Shown piece by piece: positions 1 through 9,799 of a DNA stretch of 64,000 bases; the stretch's first letter is position 1; each line of letters opens with the position of its first letter. A program made the translations under genes and the position numbers. The notes beneath the pieces are model-generated. The model had not been told where the DNA came from. It did no database searches and worked only from the letters and a program-made list of their open reading frames with translations. Source of the DNA: Sapientia aquatica (GTDB taxonomy: Bacteria; Pseudomonadota; Gammaproteobacteria; Burkholderiales; Burkholderiaceae_D). The DNA is taken from contig NZ_SMYL01000009.1 of assembly GCF_004358105.1 (NCBI RefSeq), forward strand, positions 62,001 through 126,000, in the 5' to 3' direction.

Positions 1-1
1 A

Positions 2-430
2 TTAGCCACCATCATCGCTTTAACAGGTTGCGCTGTAACGCCTAACTCAGCCAACGTCTATCAAGCGCGTCAAACCCAAGGCGAGCAAAGTGTGCGCATG
101 GGCGTGGTGGAATCGGTACGCAATGTATTGATCGATAAAGGCCAATCTGGTGTCGGCACCTTGGGTGGCGCAGCGCTCGGCGGCTTAGCTGGTAGCACAG
201 TCGGCAAAGGCAATGGATCTGTAGCGGCAGCAATTGGCGGCGCAATCGCGGGTGGATTAATTGGTCAACATGTTGAACAAAACATGAACAACAAACCAGG
301 CTTGGAAATCACCGTTAAGCTCGATAACGGCAACTTAGCTGCAATTACCCAAGATGCCGATGAAGCATTCAATGTAGGTGATCGCGTGCGCTTATTGTCT
401 GACGGCCGCACTACCCGCGTTACACACTAA
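2..430 (+). CDS. SlyB-like glycine-zipper outer membrane lipoprotein (5' end cut off)
   Basis: The reading frame is open from the left edge, so the start codon lies outside the window. The first visible residues end a lipoprotein signal peptide with lipobox LTGC, so the mature protein should begin with the acylated Cys at about the tenth visible residue. A Gly/Ala-rich stretch (GGAALGGLAGSTVG ... GGAIAGGLIG) forms a glycine-zipper 2TM domain as in SlyB/Rickettsia 17-kDa antigen proteins. The C-terminal part (VRLLSDGRTTRV) resembles the SlyB tail. Such proteins sit in the outer membrane and are thought to stabilise the envelope; this role is family knowledge. A GTG or ATG start within the window (92 or 98) is unlikely because it would remove the lipobox. 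Confidence 0.8.
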   Translation, partial: LATIIALTGCAVTPNSANVYQARQTQGEQSVRMGVVESVRNVLIDKGQSGVGTLGGAALGGLAGSTVGKGNGSVAAAIGGAIAGGLIGQHVEQNMNNKPGLEITVKLDNGNLAAITQDADEAFNVGDRVRLLSDGRTTRVTH

Positions 431-447
431 TCGTTATTTTTAGCGAT

Positions 448-485
448 AAAAAAACCGCGCATTATTTTAAATGCGCGGTTTTTTA
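448..485. terminator. Bidirectional intrinsic terminator between slyB-like gene and htpG
   Basis: A-tract, GC-rich stem CCGCGCAT/ATGCGCGG with an 8-nt loop, then a T-tract. It lies between convergent genes and would work for both strands. Confidence 0.85.
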
Positions 486-500
486 TTGGGCTTAAAAAAC

Positions 501-2405
501 TTAGCCGGCCATACTCAACAACATTTCATTCATGCGTTTTACATAGGCGCTTGGATCCGTCAAATTCCCACCTTCAGCCAACATCGCTTGGTCAAATAAA
601 ATATTCGACCAATCATCAAACTTAGCTGTCTCGTATTTCAAGCGTTGCACCAATGGATGATCTGGATTGATTTCCAAAATCGGTTTAGAGTCCGGCGCTG
701 TTTGTCCCGCCGCTTTCAACATACGGGCTAAGTTGCCGGATAATTCGTGCTCATCGGCGACCAAACATGCTGGTGAATCGGTCAAACGGAACGTAACGCG
801 CACGTCTTTGGCTTTGCCTTCTAAGGCGGTTTTCATCTTTCCGACCAATTCCACGTAGTCAGTTTGCGTTTGTTCATGCTGCTTTTTCTCGGCTTCGTCT
901 TCCAGCGAACCTAAGTCCAAATTACCTTTGGCCACTGAGGTTAATTCTTTGCCTTCAAACTCGGTCAAGAACGACAACATCCACTCATCCACGCGGTCGG
1001 TGAGCAACAAGACTTCCACGCCTTTTTTGCGGAAGATTTCTAAATGTGGGCTGTTTTTTGCCGCAACAAAACTCTCAGCGGTCACATAGTAAATCTTGTC
1101 TTGGCCTTCTTTGGCGCGCGACAGATAGTCTGCGAATGACACCGTTTGGGTCTCGCTGTCGTTATGCGTCGAGGAGAAGCGCAGTAATTTGGCGATGCGG
1201 TCTTTGTTGGTCGCATCTTCGCCGATACCTTCTTTTAAAACTTGGCCAAATTCTTTCCAGAAGGTTTGGTATTTGTCTTTCTTGTCTTGCTCGTCCGAGT
1301 TCGCTAACTCTTCCAACATGCTCAACACACGCTTGGTGGAGCCGTCGCGCATGACTTTGATGTCACGCGATTCTTGTAGAATTTCACGCGATACGTTTAA
1401 CGGCAAATCCGCCGAATCAATGACACCTTTAACGAAGCGCAAATACACTGGCATTAACTGTTCTGCGTCGTCCATGATAAAAACACGCTTCACGTACAGC
1501 TTGATACCGCCGCGCTTATTGCGATCCCATAAATCAAATGGGGCACGCGCTGGGATGTAGAGCAACTGAGTGTATTCGCTGCGGCCTTCGACGCGGTTGT
1601 GCGTGTGTGTTAGCGGCGCTTGGAAATCGTGCGAAACGTGTTTATAGAATTCATCGTATTGCTCAGCGGTGATGTCGGCTTTGTTACGCGCCCACAATGC
1701 GCTGGCTTGGTTGACGGTTTCAAACTTATCTTTTAAGACCTGTTCTTTTTTCTCGTCGTCCCACTCTTCTTTTTGCATCAGAATCGGCAAGGAGATGTGG
1801 TCGGAATAAGTGCGGATGATGGATTTCAATTTCCAGGTTGACAGGAATTCATCTTCGCCTTCGCGCAAATGCAAGATGATGTCGGTGCCGCGGCCTGCTT
1901 TGTCGATGTCTTCGATGCTGAAGTCGCCTGCACCTGCGGACTCCCAGCGCACGGCTTGGGTAGCGCCTGCGCGGCGGGTTTCTACAGTGATCTTATCGGC
2001 CACAATAAAGCCGGAATAAAAACCAACGCCGAACTGACCAATCATGGCGGCGTCTTTTTGTTGATCGCCGGATAATTTTCCGAAGAATTCTTTGGTGCCT
2101 GATTTAGCGATCGTCCCCAAATGCGCAATCGCGTCTTCGCGCGTCATCCCGATACCGTTGTCAGAAATCGTGATCGTGCGAGCGGCCTTGTCGAACGTGA
2201 CTTTAATGCGCAGATCGGAATCCGATTCGTACAAATCGGCATTATTCATCGCTTCAAAACGCAGTTTATCGGCCGCATCGGAGGCATTCGAAATCAATTC
2301 CCGTAAAAAAATTTCTTTATTAGAATACAAGGAATGAATCATTAATTGCAGCAATTGGGTTACTTCTGCCTGAAACCCTAGGGTTTGTTTTTCATGGCCA
2401 GCCAT
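501..2405 (-). CDS. htpG: Hsp90-family molecular chaperone HtpG
   Basis: Bacterial Hsp90, an ATP-dependent cytosolic chaperone that helps remodel client proteins with the DnaK system. The 634-residue length is normal for HtpG. The GHKL ATPase motifs are intact: [13 protein letters not shown] at about 35-47 with the catalytic Glu, DNGIGM at about 82-87, and [11 protein letters not shown] at about 123-133. The middle and C-terminal dimerisation regions are present. The gene is monocistronic and convergent with the upstream lipoprotein gene. A heat-shock type promoter lies about 80 bp upstream of the start codon, so induction by sigma-32 is expected. Confidence 0.97.
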   Translation of the reverse strand: MAGHEKQTLGFQAEVTQLLQLMIHSLYSNKEIFLRELISNASDAADKLRFEAMNNADLYESDSDLRIKVTFDKAARTITISDNGIGMTREDAIAHLGTIAKSGTKEFFGKLSGDQQKDAAMIGQFGVGFYSGFIVADKITVETRRAGATQAVRWESAGAGDFSIEDIDKAGRGTDIILHLREGEDEFLSTWKLKSIIRTYSDHISLPILMQKEEWDDEKKEQVLKDKFETVNQASALWARNKADITAEQYDEFYKHVSHDFQAPLTHTHNRVEGRSEYTQLLYIPARAPFDLWDRNKRGGIKLYVKRVFIMDDAEQLMPVYLRFVKGVIDSADLPLNVSREILQESRDIKVMRDGSTKRVLSMLEELANSDEQDKKDKYQTFWKEFGQVLKEGIGEDATNKDRIAKLLRFSSTHNDSETQTVSFADYLSRAKEGQDKIYYVTAESFVAAKNSPHLEIFRKKGVEVLLLTDRVDEWMLSFLTEFEGKELTSVAKGNLDLGSLEDEAEKKQHEQTQTDYVELVGKMKTALEGKAKDVRVTFRLTDSPACLVADEHELSGNLARMLKAAGQTAPDSKPILEINPDHPLVQRLKYETAKFDDWSNILFDQAMLAEGGNLTDPSAYVKRMNEMLLSMAG

Positions 2406-2486
2406 AGAAATCCTCTTATAAGTTGTTGAAATTGTTGGTTATGTTTGCTTTCCACAAGTATTGATTGCAAGAAAGCAGCCCGCCTG

Positions 2487-2514
2487 ACATGAGGTTATTT
2501 ATGCCGTTTTCAAG
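2487..2514 (-). promoter_or_regulatory. Sigma-32 type promoter of htpG
   Basis: On the minus strand the sequence reads CTTGAAA, 13-nt spacer, CCTCATGT. This matches the E. coli RpoH consensus CTTGAAA-N13-15-CCCCATnT with one mismatch. It points toward htpG. Confidence 0.75.
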
Positions 2515-2539
2515 AGCGGGTAAATAGCAACAGAATCGA

Positions 2540-3964
2540 TTAATTGGTGCTGCGCTGGTTGATTTCGTCTTTTAAAAACTGCCAAACCAAGGGATCGGTC
2601 ATGGCCGCGACATTGATTCGCATGCGCGACGACGGTTGCTGATTGGGTGAAAACATGCTGCCCGGGGAGAGCAATATGCCTTGCTCGAGCGCGGTTTCAG
2701 CCAGCGCATTGGTGTCGCAGCCCGCATCAACCCATAAAAACATTCCCGCCGGTGTAAAAATATCCACTTTTATGCCGATATTTTCCAGTCGTTTGGCGGT
2801 CGATAACCGCACTGGATCGAGCTTGCTGCGCACCCGTTCAATGTATTTTCGGTAATGGCCTTCGGAGAGGATTTTGTACACCACGCGCTCGCCAATTTCG
2901 GTGGTGGTTAAGGTGGATAACATCTTGCGATCCGATAAGCGGCGCGCTAATTCGTGCGAGGTGGCGATAAATCCGACTCGTAAATTGGCGGCCAATAGCT
3001 TAGAAAAGCCGCCTAAATAAATCACCCGATTGAGTTGATCTAAGCTAGCCACGCGCGTCGCGGGTTGGACGCTATTGCCCGGATGCAGATCGCTATAAAT
3101 GTCGTCCTCCACCACAATGAAATCATGTTGCTCGGCTGCTTTTAACACTTGGAATGCTTTGGCTGCCGACATCGAGGTCGAGGTCGGATTGTGCAAAACT
3201 GAGTTGGTGATGTAGAGCTTGGGCTTATGCAACGCCGCCATTTCACATAAAGCCGCAATGTCCGGCCCGTCTTGCTGACGCGGGATGCCGATGACTTTCA
3301 CGCCCAACACCGCGAACGAGCCAAACATCAAAAACCAAGCCGGATCATCGACCAAAATTGTGTCGCCCGGATGGGTAAATTCCCGCGCTACCAAATCCAA
3401 CGCTTGCGTCACGCCAGAAGTGGTTACTAACTGTTCGGGCGTGGCAGCGATTTCCAACTCAGCTAAACGTAGTTGCAATTGTTGGCGCAAAGGATAAAAG
3501 CCTTGCGGCGTGCCGTAATGCAGCAAAAGATTTTGATTTAAGCGGCTAACCGCGCGCAAGCCGTTGGCGACCAATTCGCCTTCCAACCAATCGTGCGGCA
3601 ATACGCCTGAACCTGGCATTTTGTGGGGCGGCATTTGGCGAAACATATTTCGCACCAACCACACCACATCCAATTGTTGCGGGTTGGTCGGCGCTTGCGG
3701 CGTGGTGGTCAGCGGCGCACGTTCACGCACAAAGAAACCCGAACCGCGCCGCGATTCTAAATAACCGCGCGCGACTAACCGATCATAAGCTTCCACGACG
3801 GTAAAGCGCGAGACTTCTTGCGCATCGGCATAACTGCGAATTGACGGCATCCGCGCTCCGGTACGCAGCAGTTTGTCGTCGATTTTGTTCTCAATCATGC
3901 GCACGATTTGATCGACCAAGGTTTCGTTGGAATCACGGATTAGGGAGGGACTGGGATTATTCAT
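2540..3964 (-). CDS. MocR-type regulator: GntR winged helix fused to class I aminotransferase domain
   Basis: Residues about 10-80 form a GntR winged helix (RMPSIRSYADAQEVSRFTV). Residues about 110-470 form a fold-type I aminotransferase domain with the PLP lysine in GGFSK (K322). MocR proteins use PLP as an effector and usually control a divergent neighbour. Here the divergent neighbour is the PLP-dependent dehydratase starting at 4141, and direct repeats lie between the two genes. The length of 474 is normal. The ligand and target cannot be read from sequence; control of the dehydratase-RidA-aminotransferase cluster is inference. Confidence 0.9.
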   Translation of the reverse strand: MNNPSPSLIRDSNETLVDQIVRMIENKIDDKLLRTGARMPSIRSYADAQEVSRFTVVEAYDRLVARGYLESRRGSGFFVRERAPLTTTPQAPTNPQQLDVVWLVRNMFRQMPPHKMPGSGVLPHDWLEGELVANGLRAVSRLNQNLLLHYGTPQGFYPLRQQLQLRLAELEIAATPEQLVTTSGVTQALDLVAREFTHPGDTILVDDPAWFLMFGSFAVLGVKVIGIPRQQDGPDIAALCEMAALHKPKLYITNSVLHNPTSTSMSAAKAFQVLKAAEQHDFIVVEDDIYSDLHPGNSVQPATRVASLDQLNRVIYLGGFSKLLAANLRVGFIATSHELARRLSDRKMLSTLTTTEIGERVVYKILSEGHYRKYIERVRSKLDPVRLSTAKRLENIGIKVDIFTPAGMFLWVDAGCDTNALAETALEQGILLSPGSMFSPNQQPSSRMRINVAAMTDPLVWQFLKDEINQRSTN

Positions 3965-4022
3965 TGCAGCTCACCGTTTTTTTGATGGTAGGTAGCGCTG
4001 GTTACGGCATAAATCGACCAAG

Positions 4023-4079
4023 ACTGTATCGCTCAATTGACCATAACAGCATAAAAATTAACTGAATAACTGTATCGGT
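4023..4079. promoter_or_regulatory. Candidate MocR operator region (direct repeats)
   Basis: The nonamer ACTGTATCG occurs at 4023-4031 and again at 4069-4077, 46 bp apart start to start, in the intergenic region between the divergent regulator and dehydratase. The second copy runs into a further TACTGTA. MocR regulators commonly bind paired direct repeats, so this is a reasonable operator candidate. Confidence 0.45.
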
Positions 4080-4140
4080 ACTGTACTGCCCGTGTCAATT
4101 AGCATGGCGACATATTTTGAATTATTAATGAGAGACCGCC

Positions 4141-5175
4141 ATGGCCGTTTTACTTCCAAGCAAAGAACAACTTATTTCCGCTGGCAAAATTGTGTATGAC
4201 GCAATGCCTGCCACACCGCAATATTCGTGGCCGCTAATTAACCAAGCGTTAGAAACCGAGGTGTGGATTAAGCATGAAAATCACACGCCAACAGGAGCGT
4301 TCAAAATGCGCGGCGGCTTGGTGTATTTGCATGCCTTGGCTGAGCGCGCCCCTGAAATCAAGCACGTAGTCTCAGCAACGCGCGGCAACCACGGCTTATC
4401 AGTTGGCTTTGCCGCCCAACGCCACGGCATGATCGCGCACATCGTGGTTCCACGGGGCAATAGCTCGGAAAAGAATGCCGCCATGCGCGCACTTGGTGTC
4501 GATGTAATCGAATTCGGCGATGAATTTCAGGATTGTCGCGAACATGCTGCCAATCTAGCCAAAGCCAACGATTGGCACATGATTCCATCGATGCACCGCG
4601 ATTTGCTGGCCGGGGTGGCGAGTTATTGGATGGAATTGTTCACAGCCCAACCGGATTTGGATGTGGTGTTTGTGCCGATTGGACAAGGTTCCGGCATTTG
4701 CGCGGCGGCAGCAGCCAAACAAGCGCTTGGCTTAAAAACCAAAATCATCGGCGTCGTCTCAGCCCACGCATTGGCTTACAAATCGTCATTTGAAGCCGGT
4801 TGTAAGCTCGAAGCACCAGTTTCCACTAAATTAGCCGATGGCTTAGCCTGCCGCGTTCCAGACGACGTATCGCTAGAAATTATCATGAGTTCGGTCGAAA
4901 AAATCATCGCGGTAACCGATACCGAAGTCGCAGCGGCCATGAAGTTGCTGTTTACGGCAACGCACAACGTAGCCGAAGGTGCGGGAGCCGCCGCTTTGGC
5001 AGGTGCATTGCAGCTTAAAGAGGGATTGAAAGGCTTAAAAGTTGGATTGCCTTTGTGCGGCGGCAATGTCGATGCCAAGCAATTTTCTATCATCATTGGC
5101 GCGTGGAATTTTGCTTCAGATGCAACGCAGCCCAAAACGCAGCAGTTTAGTTTTGCCGGCCAGCGCTTTGTCTAA
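4141..5175 (+). CDS. Threonine/serine dehydratase-like PLP enzyme
   Basis: Fold-type II PLP enzyme of the threonine dehydratase family. The PLP lysine lies in TGAFKMRGG (K55), after the conserved KHENHTPTGAFK context. The protein is 344 residues and lacks the C-terminal ACT regulatory domain, as in catabolic rather than biosynthetic enzymes. The phosphate loop is GQGSGI rather than the usual GGGGL, so substrate preference is uncertain. Expected chemistry is alpha,beta-elimination of a hydroxy amino acid to an enamine and then a keto acid. The gene is divergent from a MocR regulator and followed by RidA, which hydrolyses exactly this type of enamine/imine intermediate. Confidence 0.85.
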   Translation: MAVLLPSKEQLISAGKIVYDAMPATPQYSWPLINQALETEVWIKHENHTPTGAFKMRGGLVYLHALAERAPEIKHVVSATRGNHGLSVGFAAQRHGMIAHIVVPRGNSSEKNAAMRALGVDVIEFGDEFQDCREHAANLAKANDWHMIPSMHRDLLAGVASYWMELFTAQPDLDVVFVPIGQGSGICAAAAAKQALGLKTKIIGVVSAHALAYKSSFEAGCKLEAPVSTKLADGLACRVPDDVSLEIIMSSVEKIIAVTDTEVAAAMKLLFTATHNVAEGAGAAALAGALQLKEGLKGLKVGLPLCGGNVDAKQFSIIIGAWNFASDATQPKTQQFSFAGQRFV

Positions 5176-5431
5176 AGCGGCGTTGATTTCGTCCATCGGC
5201 AAACATTGATTATCGAAAAATTAATAAGCGGGATTGATTTTGCTACTGTGGGCGAACCACGCTAAATTTAATATGGCAAATCGGCGCGACGCGCTGATAA
5301 ATCCGATTTTCCTCAGGTCTTGGCAAGCAAATTAGGGGTATTAATCGGGCAGTGTGCGCCGTACAATAGTGATCTTTTGCAACGCGCAGCGCAGCATTCA
5401 TCGTCAATCTTTGGACTTATTGGAAACCACC

Positions 5432-5890
5432 ATGTCAATCTACCAAAAACTCGCCGCTTTAAACATTGAATTACCTACCGTCGCCGCTCCAGTTGCGGCC
5501 TACGTCATGTTCGCACAAACGGGCAATACCGTATTTGTTTCTGGTCACATCGCCAAAAAAGACGGCAAGCCTTGGGTCGGTCAAATCGGTAAAAACATGA
5601 CGACTGAAGAAGGTAAATTGGCAGCGCGTGCCATTGCGATTGATTTGATCGCCACGGTACAAGCAGCGTGCGGTGGTGATTTAACTCGCGTCAAACGGAT
5701 TGTTAAATTGATGAGCTTAGTTAATTCCACACCTGACTACACCGAACAACATCTGGTCACCAATGGCGCGTCGGAATTACTCGCCGAAGTATTTGGCGAT
5801 GCTGGTAAGCACGCTCGTTCGGCCTTCGGTGTCGCGCAAATTCCGATGGGCGCGTGCGTTGAAATTGAATTGATCGTCGAAGTCGCTTAA
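5432..5890 (+). CDS. RidA-family reactive enamine/imine deaminase
   Basis: RidA (YjgF/YER057c/UK114) family, 152 residues. Members form trimers and hydrolyse reactive imines released by PLP enzymes such as threonine dehydratase. The start ATG at 5432 gives MSIYQKLAALNIELP, the usual N-terminus of this subfamily; the longer in-frame opening from 5354 has no family-like sequence. The motif GNTVFVSGH near residue 35 and the C-terminal GACVEIELIVEVA are typical. It sits 256 bp downstream of the dehydratase and 94 bp upstream of an aminotransferase, consistent with a shared amino-acid degradation role. Confidence 0.88.
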   Translation: MSIYQKLAALNIELPTVAAPVAAYVMFAQTGNTVFVSGHIAKKDGKPWVGQIGKNMTTEEGKLAARAIAIDLIATVQAACGGDLTRVKRIVKLMSLVNSTPDYTEQHLVTNGASELLAEVFGDAGKHARSAFGVAQIPMGACVEIELIVEVA

Positions 5891-5984
5891 GCCCAGTCAC
5901 AACCCAACGAGACACTGCCACGCTGCTGTTTGAGTAATGCCAACCAGCAGCGCATCACAACAATAAAATCACCACATCGCGCCC

Positions 5985-7178
5985 ATGAAACTCAACAACC
6001 TCCCAAAAATGGAGTGGAAATTTTCCGCCCGTGCCGAGCAATTAAAAAGCTCCATGATTCGTGAAATTTTAAAAATCACGCAGCGCCCCGAAGTCATTTC
6101 ATTCGCTGGCGGCCTGCCCTCGACCGATACTTTTCCGGTCGAAAGAATGCGCGCCGCGTTTGATTCCGTTCTAGCTAACTCCGGCAAATCCGCTTTGCAA
6201 TACGGTCCAACTGACGGGTATTTGCCCTTGCGTGAATACATCGCCGCATCGTTATCCAAAGACGGCACCACGATTGAAGCCGATCAAATCCTAATGACCT
6301 CCGGTTCGCAACAAGGCTTGGATTTATTGGGCAAAGTATTGTTGGACGAAGGCAGCAAGGCATTAGTTGAGTCGCCCAGCTACTTAGGCGCGCTGCAAGC
6401 ATTTTCAGTCTATCGGCCCGAATTTGTTGCGGTAGAAATGGACGAAAACGGATTAATCCCCAGCTCGGTTGCCGCCAAAGGTGCTGGGGCGCGTTTGTTG
6501 TATTGCTTACCCAATTTCCAAAACCCAACCGGCCTAACTTTGTCACAGCAGCGCCGCACCGAATTGGTTAAAACCTGCGCCAACCTGGGCATTCCATTAT
6601 TGGAAGACGATCCATACGGCGCGCTATGCTACCGCGGTGAGCCGATGTCCAAGATGCTGAACATGAATCCCGAAGGCGTGATTTACATGGGCTCGTTCTC
6701 CAAAGTGCTCACTCCCGGCATTCGACTGGGTTATGTGGTCGCCCCGCGTACACTGACACGCAAGTTAGAGCAAGCCAAGCAAGCTACCGATTTACATACC
6801 GCGCAATTAACGCAAATGGCGGTGTATGAAGTCATTAAAGACGGTTTCTTGGAGCAACATATTCCAACCATACGCGCACTTTACTCCAGCCAATGCGACG
6901 TGATGCTGGATGCGTTGAACAAGTTCTTCCCGAAGGGCGTGACGTGGACTAAGCCCGACGGCGGCATGTTTATCTGGGTTAAATTACCCCAACACATCGA
7001 CAGCATGGCGTTGGCGACCGAATCGATTGCACAGAACGTGGCATTTGTGCCGGGCGTGCCGTTTTATGCGGGTGCGCCAGAAACCAATACCATGCGTTTG
7101 AGTTTTGTAACGGTGTCACCGGCGAAGATTTACGAAGGGATAGAGCGCTTGGGTAAATTGATTGCTAGCAAAATGTAA
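5985..7178 (+). CDS. PLP-dependent class I/II aminotransferase
   Basis: Fold-type I aminotransferase of the 2-aminoadipate/aromatic (LysN/MocR-like) subgroup, 397 residues. Visible motifs are FAGGLPSTDTFP near residue 40, NFQNPTG (178-184), EDDPYG (207-212) and the PLP lysine in GSFSKVLTPGIRLGY (K240). The C-terminal NTMRLSFV carries the carboxylate-binding Arg. Substrate is not determined by sequence. Position after the dehydratase and RidA suggests amino-acid catabolism. A strong terminator follows, so it is the last gene of this group. Confidence 0.9.
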   Translation: MKLNNLPKMEWKFSARAEQLKSSMIREILKITQRPEVISFAGGLPSTDTFPVERMRAAFDSVLANSGKSALQYGPTDGYLPLREYIAASLSKDGTTIEADQILMTSGSQQGLDLLGKVLLDEGSKALVESPSYLGALQAFSVYRPEFVAVEMDENGLIPSSVAAKGAGARLLYCLPNFQNPTGLTLSQQRRTELVKTCANLGIPLLEDDPYGALCYRGEPMSKMLNMNPEGVIYMGSFSKVLTPGIRLGYVVAPRTLTRKLEQAKQATDLHTAQLTQMAVYEVIKDGFLEQHIPTIRALYSSQCDVMLDALNKFFPKGVTWTKPDGGMFIWVKLPQHIDSMALATESIAQNVAFVPGVPFYAGAPETNTMRLSFVTVSPAKIYEGIERLGKLIASKM

Positions 7179-7199
7179 AAATAGCTCCGTGTTGGCATC

Positions 7200-7243
7200 A
7201 AAAAAAAGCACCTGTTTATCCAATAAAACAGGTGCTTTTTTTA
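7200..7243. terminator. Intrinsic terminator after aminotransferase gene
   Basis: A-tract, stem AGCACCTGTTT/AAACAGGTGCT with an 8-nt loop, then seven T. Confidence 0.9.
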
Positions 7244-7350
7244 TCGCTGTGTTACATTAATTGCCAAGGAGAAATTTAAAAATACCGCTATTCTCCTGCT
7301 CAGCGCAATTCATGTCAGGTAAGATCATCACTTCAACCGAGGAGATCAAC

Positions 7351-7830
7351 ATGGACGACCTAACCCTTTTAGCGACCCAAGTCGGCGCCCTGCTCACCGA
7401 AAAAAAATTACTCCTAGCCACCGCCGAATCGTGCACTGGCGGCGGAGTTGCGCATGCCGTGACCGAAATCTCTGGATCATCAATTTGGTTTGAATGCGGC
7501 TTCATTACCTATTCCAATTCCTCCAAATCGGAGCTACTCAATATTCCACCGGCCTTGATTGCGCAACACGGTTCGGTTAGCGAAGAAATCGCCGCCGCTA
7601 TGGCTGAAGGCGCGTTGTCGAATTGCGAAGCGCACGTATCCATTGCGACAACTGGAATCGCCGGACCACACGGCGCAGTGCCCGGCAAACCGGTTGGCAC
7701 TATTTGCTTTGCCTGGAGCAGCGGAGGAAAAACCTACACCGAGCGCAAATTATTCAGCGGCGATCGTCAATCGGTGCGGCAACAAACCGTCATCCACGCC
7801 TTGCGCGGGCTGATTCAATTTTTGTCTTAG
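7351..7830 (+). CDS. pncC: CinA C-terminal domain protein, nicotinamide-nucleotide amidohydrolase
   Basis: Stand-alone CinA C-terminal domain of 159 residues. PncC converts nicotinamide mononucleotide to nicotinic acid mononucleotide in NAD recycling. The signature TAESCTGG is at 24-31, followed by GFITYSNSSK and TTGIAGP. The start ATG at 7351 is preceded by GGAG at a 6-nt spacing, which favours it over the longer opening from 7261. The gene appears to be alone between a terminator upstream and a convergent transporter. Confidence 0.9.
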   Translation: MDDLTLLATQVGALLTEKKLLLATAESCTGGGVAHAVTEISGSSIWFECGFITYSNSSKSELLNIPPALIAQHGSVSEEIAAAMAEGALSNCEAHVSIATTGIAGPHGAVPGKPVGTICFAWSSGGKTYTERKLFSGDRQSVRQQTVIHALRGLIQFLS

Positions 7831-7984
7831 GATTTTAGCCAAGTTCCATGCGCTAATCTGGTCGCATTACTCAGCCAGATTGGCGATTGAGTTTTCATAA
7901 AGTGGGCGACAAGTTGGCCCGATCAACGCGATCTATACCAAACAAACGGCATTCCAAAATCACCCTTTTTTCGTTCTGCCCAAC

Positions 7985-9556
7985 TCACTGACGGTAATTG
8001 TCCTTGATCAAATAATGCCGTCCGTACCAAGCGAAAACCAAGGCCGCCAGCAGCGCAAAGCATGCAAAGAAAAACATCTGGAAGGCTGTCACTGACAATC
8101 CGGTATTTTGTATTTTTGCGGTTAGCGCTGCATTTTTCACGCTCGCGTTGGCCAACAAGACCCAAAGATTGCCGATGGTGGTGGATAGATTCCAAAAACT
8201 CATAATCACGCCTTTCATTGCTAATGGCGCTTGACTGTAAGCAAATTCCAATCCGGTAGTCGAGACCAGCACTTCACCCATGGTCAACAACGCATAGGGT
8301 AAAACTTGCCACGTCACGGACAGCGCGCTGCCCCCGTCCATCACCAACTGCATCAACCCAATTACAATCCACGCAACACCGGCAAACGCGATTCCGCACC
8401 CCATGCGACGTAGCGCATTGAATTCCAACCCAAGTCGCTCCAGCATGGGATACAAAACGAAATTATTAAACGGGATTAACAGCATCACCAACAGCGGATT
8501 TAAGGCTTGCATTTGCGACGACATAAACCAATCCTGCTTAGTCATCTGATCGGCTTGCACAATCCAGGTAGATGCTTTTTGATCGAACAATGACCAAAAA
8601 GGCGTGACCAATGCGAACACCACTAACAACCTCAATACTGCCCGCACGCCATCCACCGCCGCATCAGAATGCACAGCACGTGCCCGTTCCAATTGCAACC
8701 ACGCGCCCAGACCGCCACAACCCAGCACCACAACCAACGCAAGACATAAGGACGCAACAACCCCGATTTGACCGACCAACAATAAACACGCCAAACCAAA
8801 CAACACGCCCAATTGCGCTAAGCGCAGACCAAGGCGTGACTGACCTTGCTCACCGATGAGCAACGCTGACTTCACCACCTTAGAAAATGAATCGGGATTC
8901 TCCGACTGCGGCGCGATCATCACATAGTTTTTTCGCCCCAGCCAAAAAATAATTGTCGCCATTAGCATCAGCACGCCGGGAATACCAAACGCCACGGCAG
9001 CGCCGTATTGCCGCAGAAAAATCGGCATCAATAAGGACGCAAAAAATGAACCAAAATTGATGATCCAATAAAAGCTATCAAACACCTTGCGCGCCAAATG
9101 TTTATTGGCTTGATTGAATTGATCACCGACAAACGACGCCACCAAAGGTTTAATACCACCCGATCCCAAGGCAATCAAAAATAGCCCAGTAAAAAATCCA
9201 TTTCGGTTATTTTCAAAAATCGCCAAACAAGCATGTCCAGCGCAGTACACCAAACTAAGCCACAACACGGTGTGATATTTGCCGAGGTAACGATCGGCCA
9301 ACCAACCACCTAATAGCGGGAAGAAATACACCCCGATCACAAAGGTATGGAACACCTCTTTGGCCATACCAGCCCGCAGCGATTCCGGCATAGACAGAAA
9401 CAGGCTGGTTATCAAAAATGAAGTCAGGATATTGCGCATTCCATAAAAACTGAAACGCTCACAACCTTCATTGGCAATGATGTACTTGATTTGCTTGGGC
9501 ATCGCGCTCGCTGGCGCTGTCGAGGGATTAGCGGCTGAATTCGGTTCAAAAGACAT
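7985..9556 (-). CDS. POT/PTR2-family proton-dependent oligopeptide transporter
   Basis: Inner-membrane major facilitator of the POT family, 523 residues with about 12-14 hydrophobic segments. Family motifs: the ExxERF-like CERFSFYGMRN near residue 35, GGWLADRYLGKY, SGGIKPLVASFVGDQF and FYWIINFGSFFAS. These transporters import di- and tripeptides with protons. The last Tyr of the ExxERFxYY motif is replaced (FSFYG), which is common in some subfamilies. It is transcribed divergently from a small orphan gene. Confidence 0.92.
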   Translation of the reverse strand: MSFEPNSAANPSTAPASAMPKQIKYIIANEGCERFSFYGMRNILTSFLITSLFLSMPESLRAGMAKEVFHTFVIGVYFFPLLGGWLADRYLGKYHTVLWLSLVYCAGHACLAIFENNRNGFFTGLFLIALGSGGIKPLVASFVGDQFNQANKHLARKVFDSFYWIINFGSFFASLLMPIFLRQYGAAVAFGIPGVLMLMATIIFWLGRKNYVMIAPQSENPDSFSKVVKSALLIGEQGQSRLGLRLAQLGVLFGLACLLLVGQIGVVASLCLALVVVLGCGGLGAWLQLERARAVHSDAAVDGVRAVLRLLVVFALVTPFWSLFDQKASTWIVQADQMTKQDWFMSSQMQALNPLLVMLLIPFNNFVLYPMLERLGLEFNALRRMGCGIAFAGVAWIVIGLMQLVMDGGSALSVTWQVLPYALLTMGEVLVSTTGLEFAYSQAPLAMKGVIMSFWNLSTTIGNLWVLLANASVKNAALTAKIQNTGLSVTAFQMFFFACFALLAALVFAWYGRHYLIKDNYRQ

Positions 9557-9726
9557 CGTGGACGCTCCGATAGTTAGGTTAATTTCAGCGCTCCCAAAAC
9601 TGGCCGATCGAGAGCGGAACTAAATAATCCAAATAGCTTAGCAATTTAGTATTAAATAGATTTTTCAACAATACTTATCGGAGCAGTGCAAATTACAACA
9701 ACACTGTTTATTTTTACAGTTACTGG

Positions 9727-9755
9727 TTGCATGTACAGTATTTTGCGATTAATAT
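9727..9755 (+). promoter_or_regulatory. Sigma-70-like promoter of the 86-residue gene
   Basis: TTGCAT, 17-nt spacer, TAATAT, ending 44 nt before the ATG at 9800. Hexamers and spacing are good. Confidence 0.5.
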
Positions 9756-9799
9756 TACTTCACAGCACTTAACTTTGACTAAAAACAGGGGAAGAAAAC

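Noticed and set aside
4140-5175. Antisense open frames in the dehydratase gene (for example 4776-5135)
   Set aside because: Shadow frames; no ribosome binding site and the plus-strand gene is a clear enzyme.
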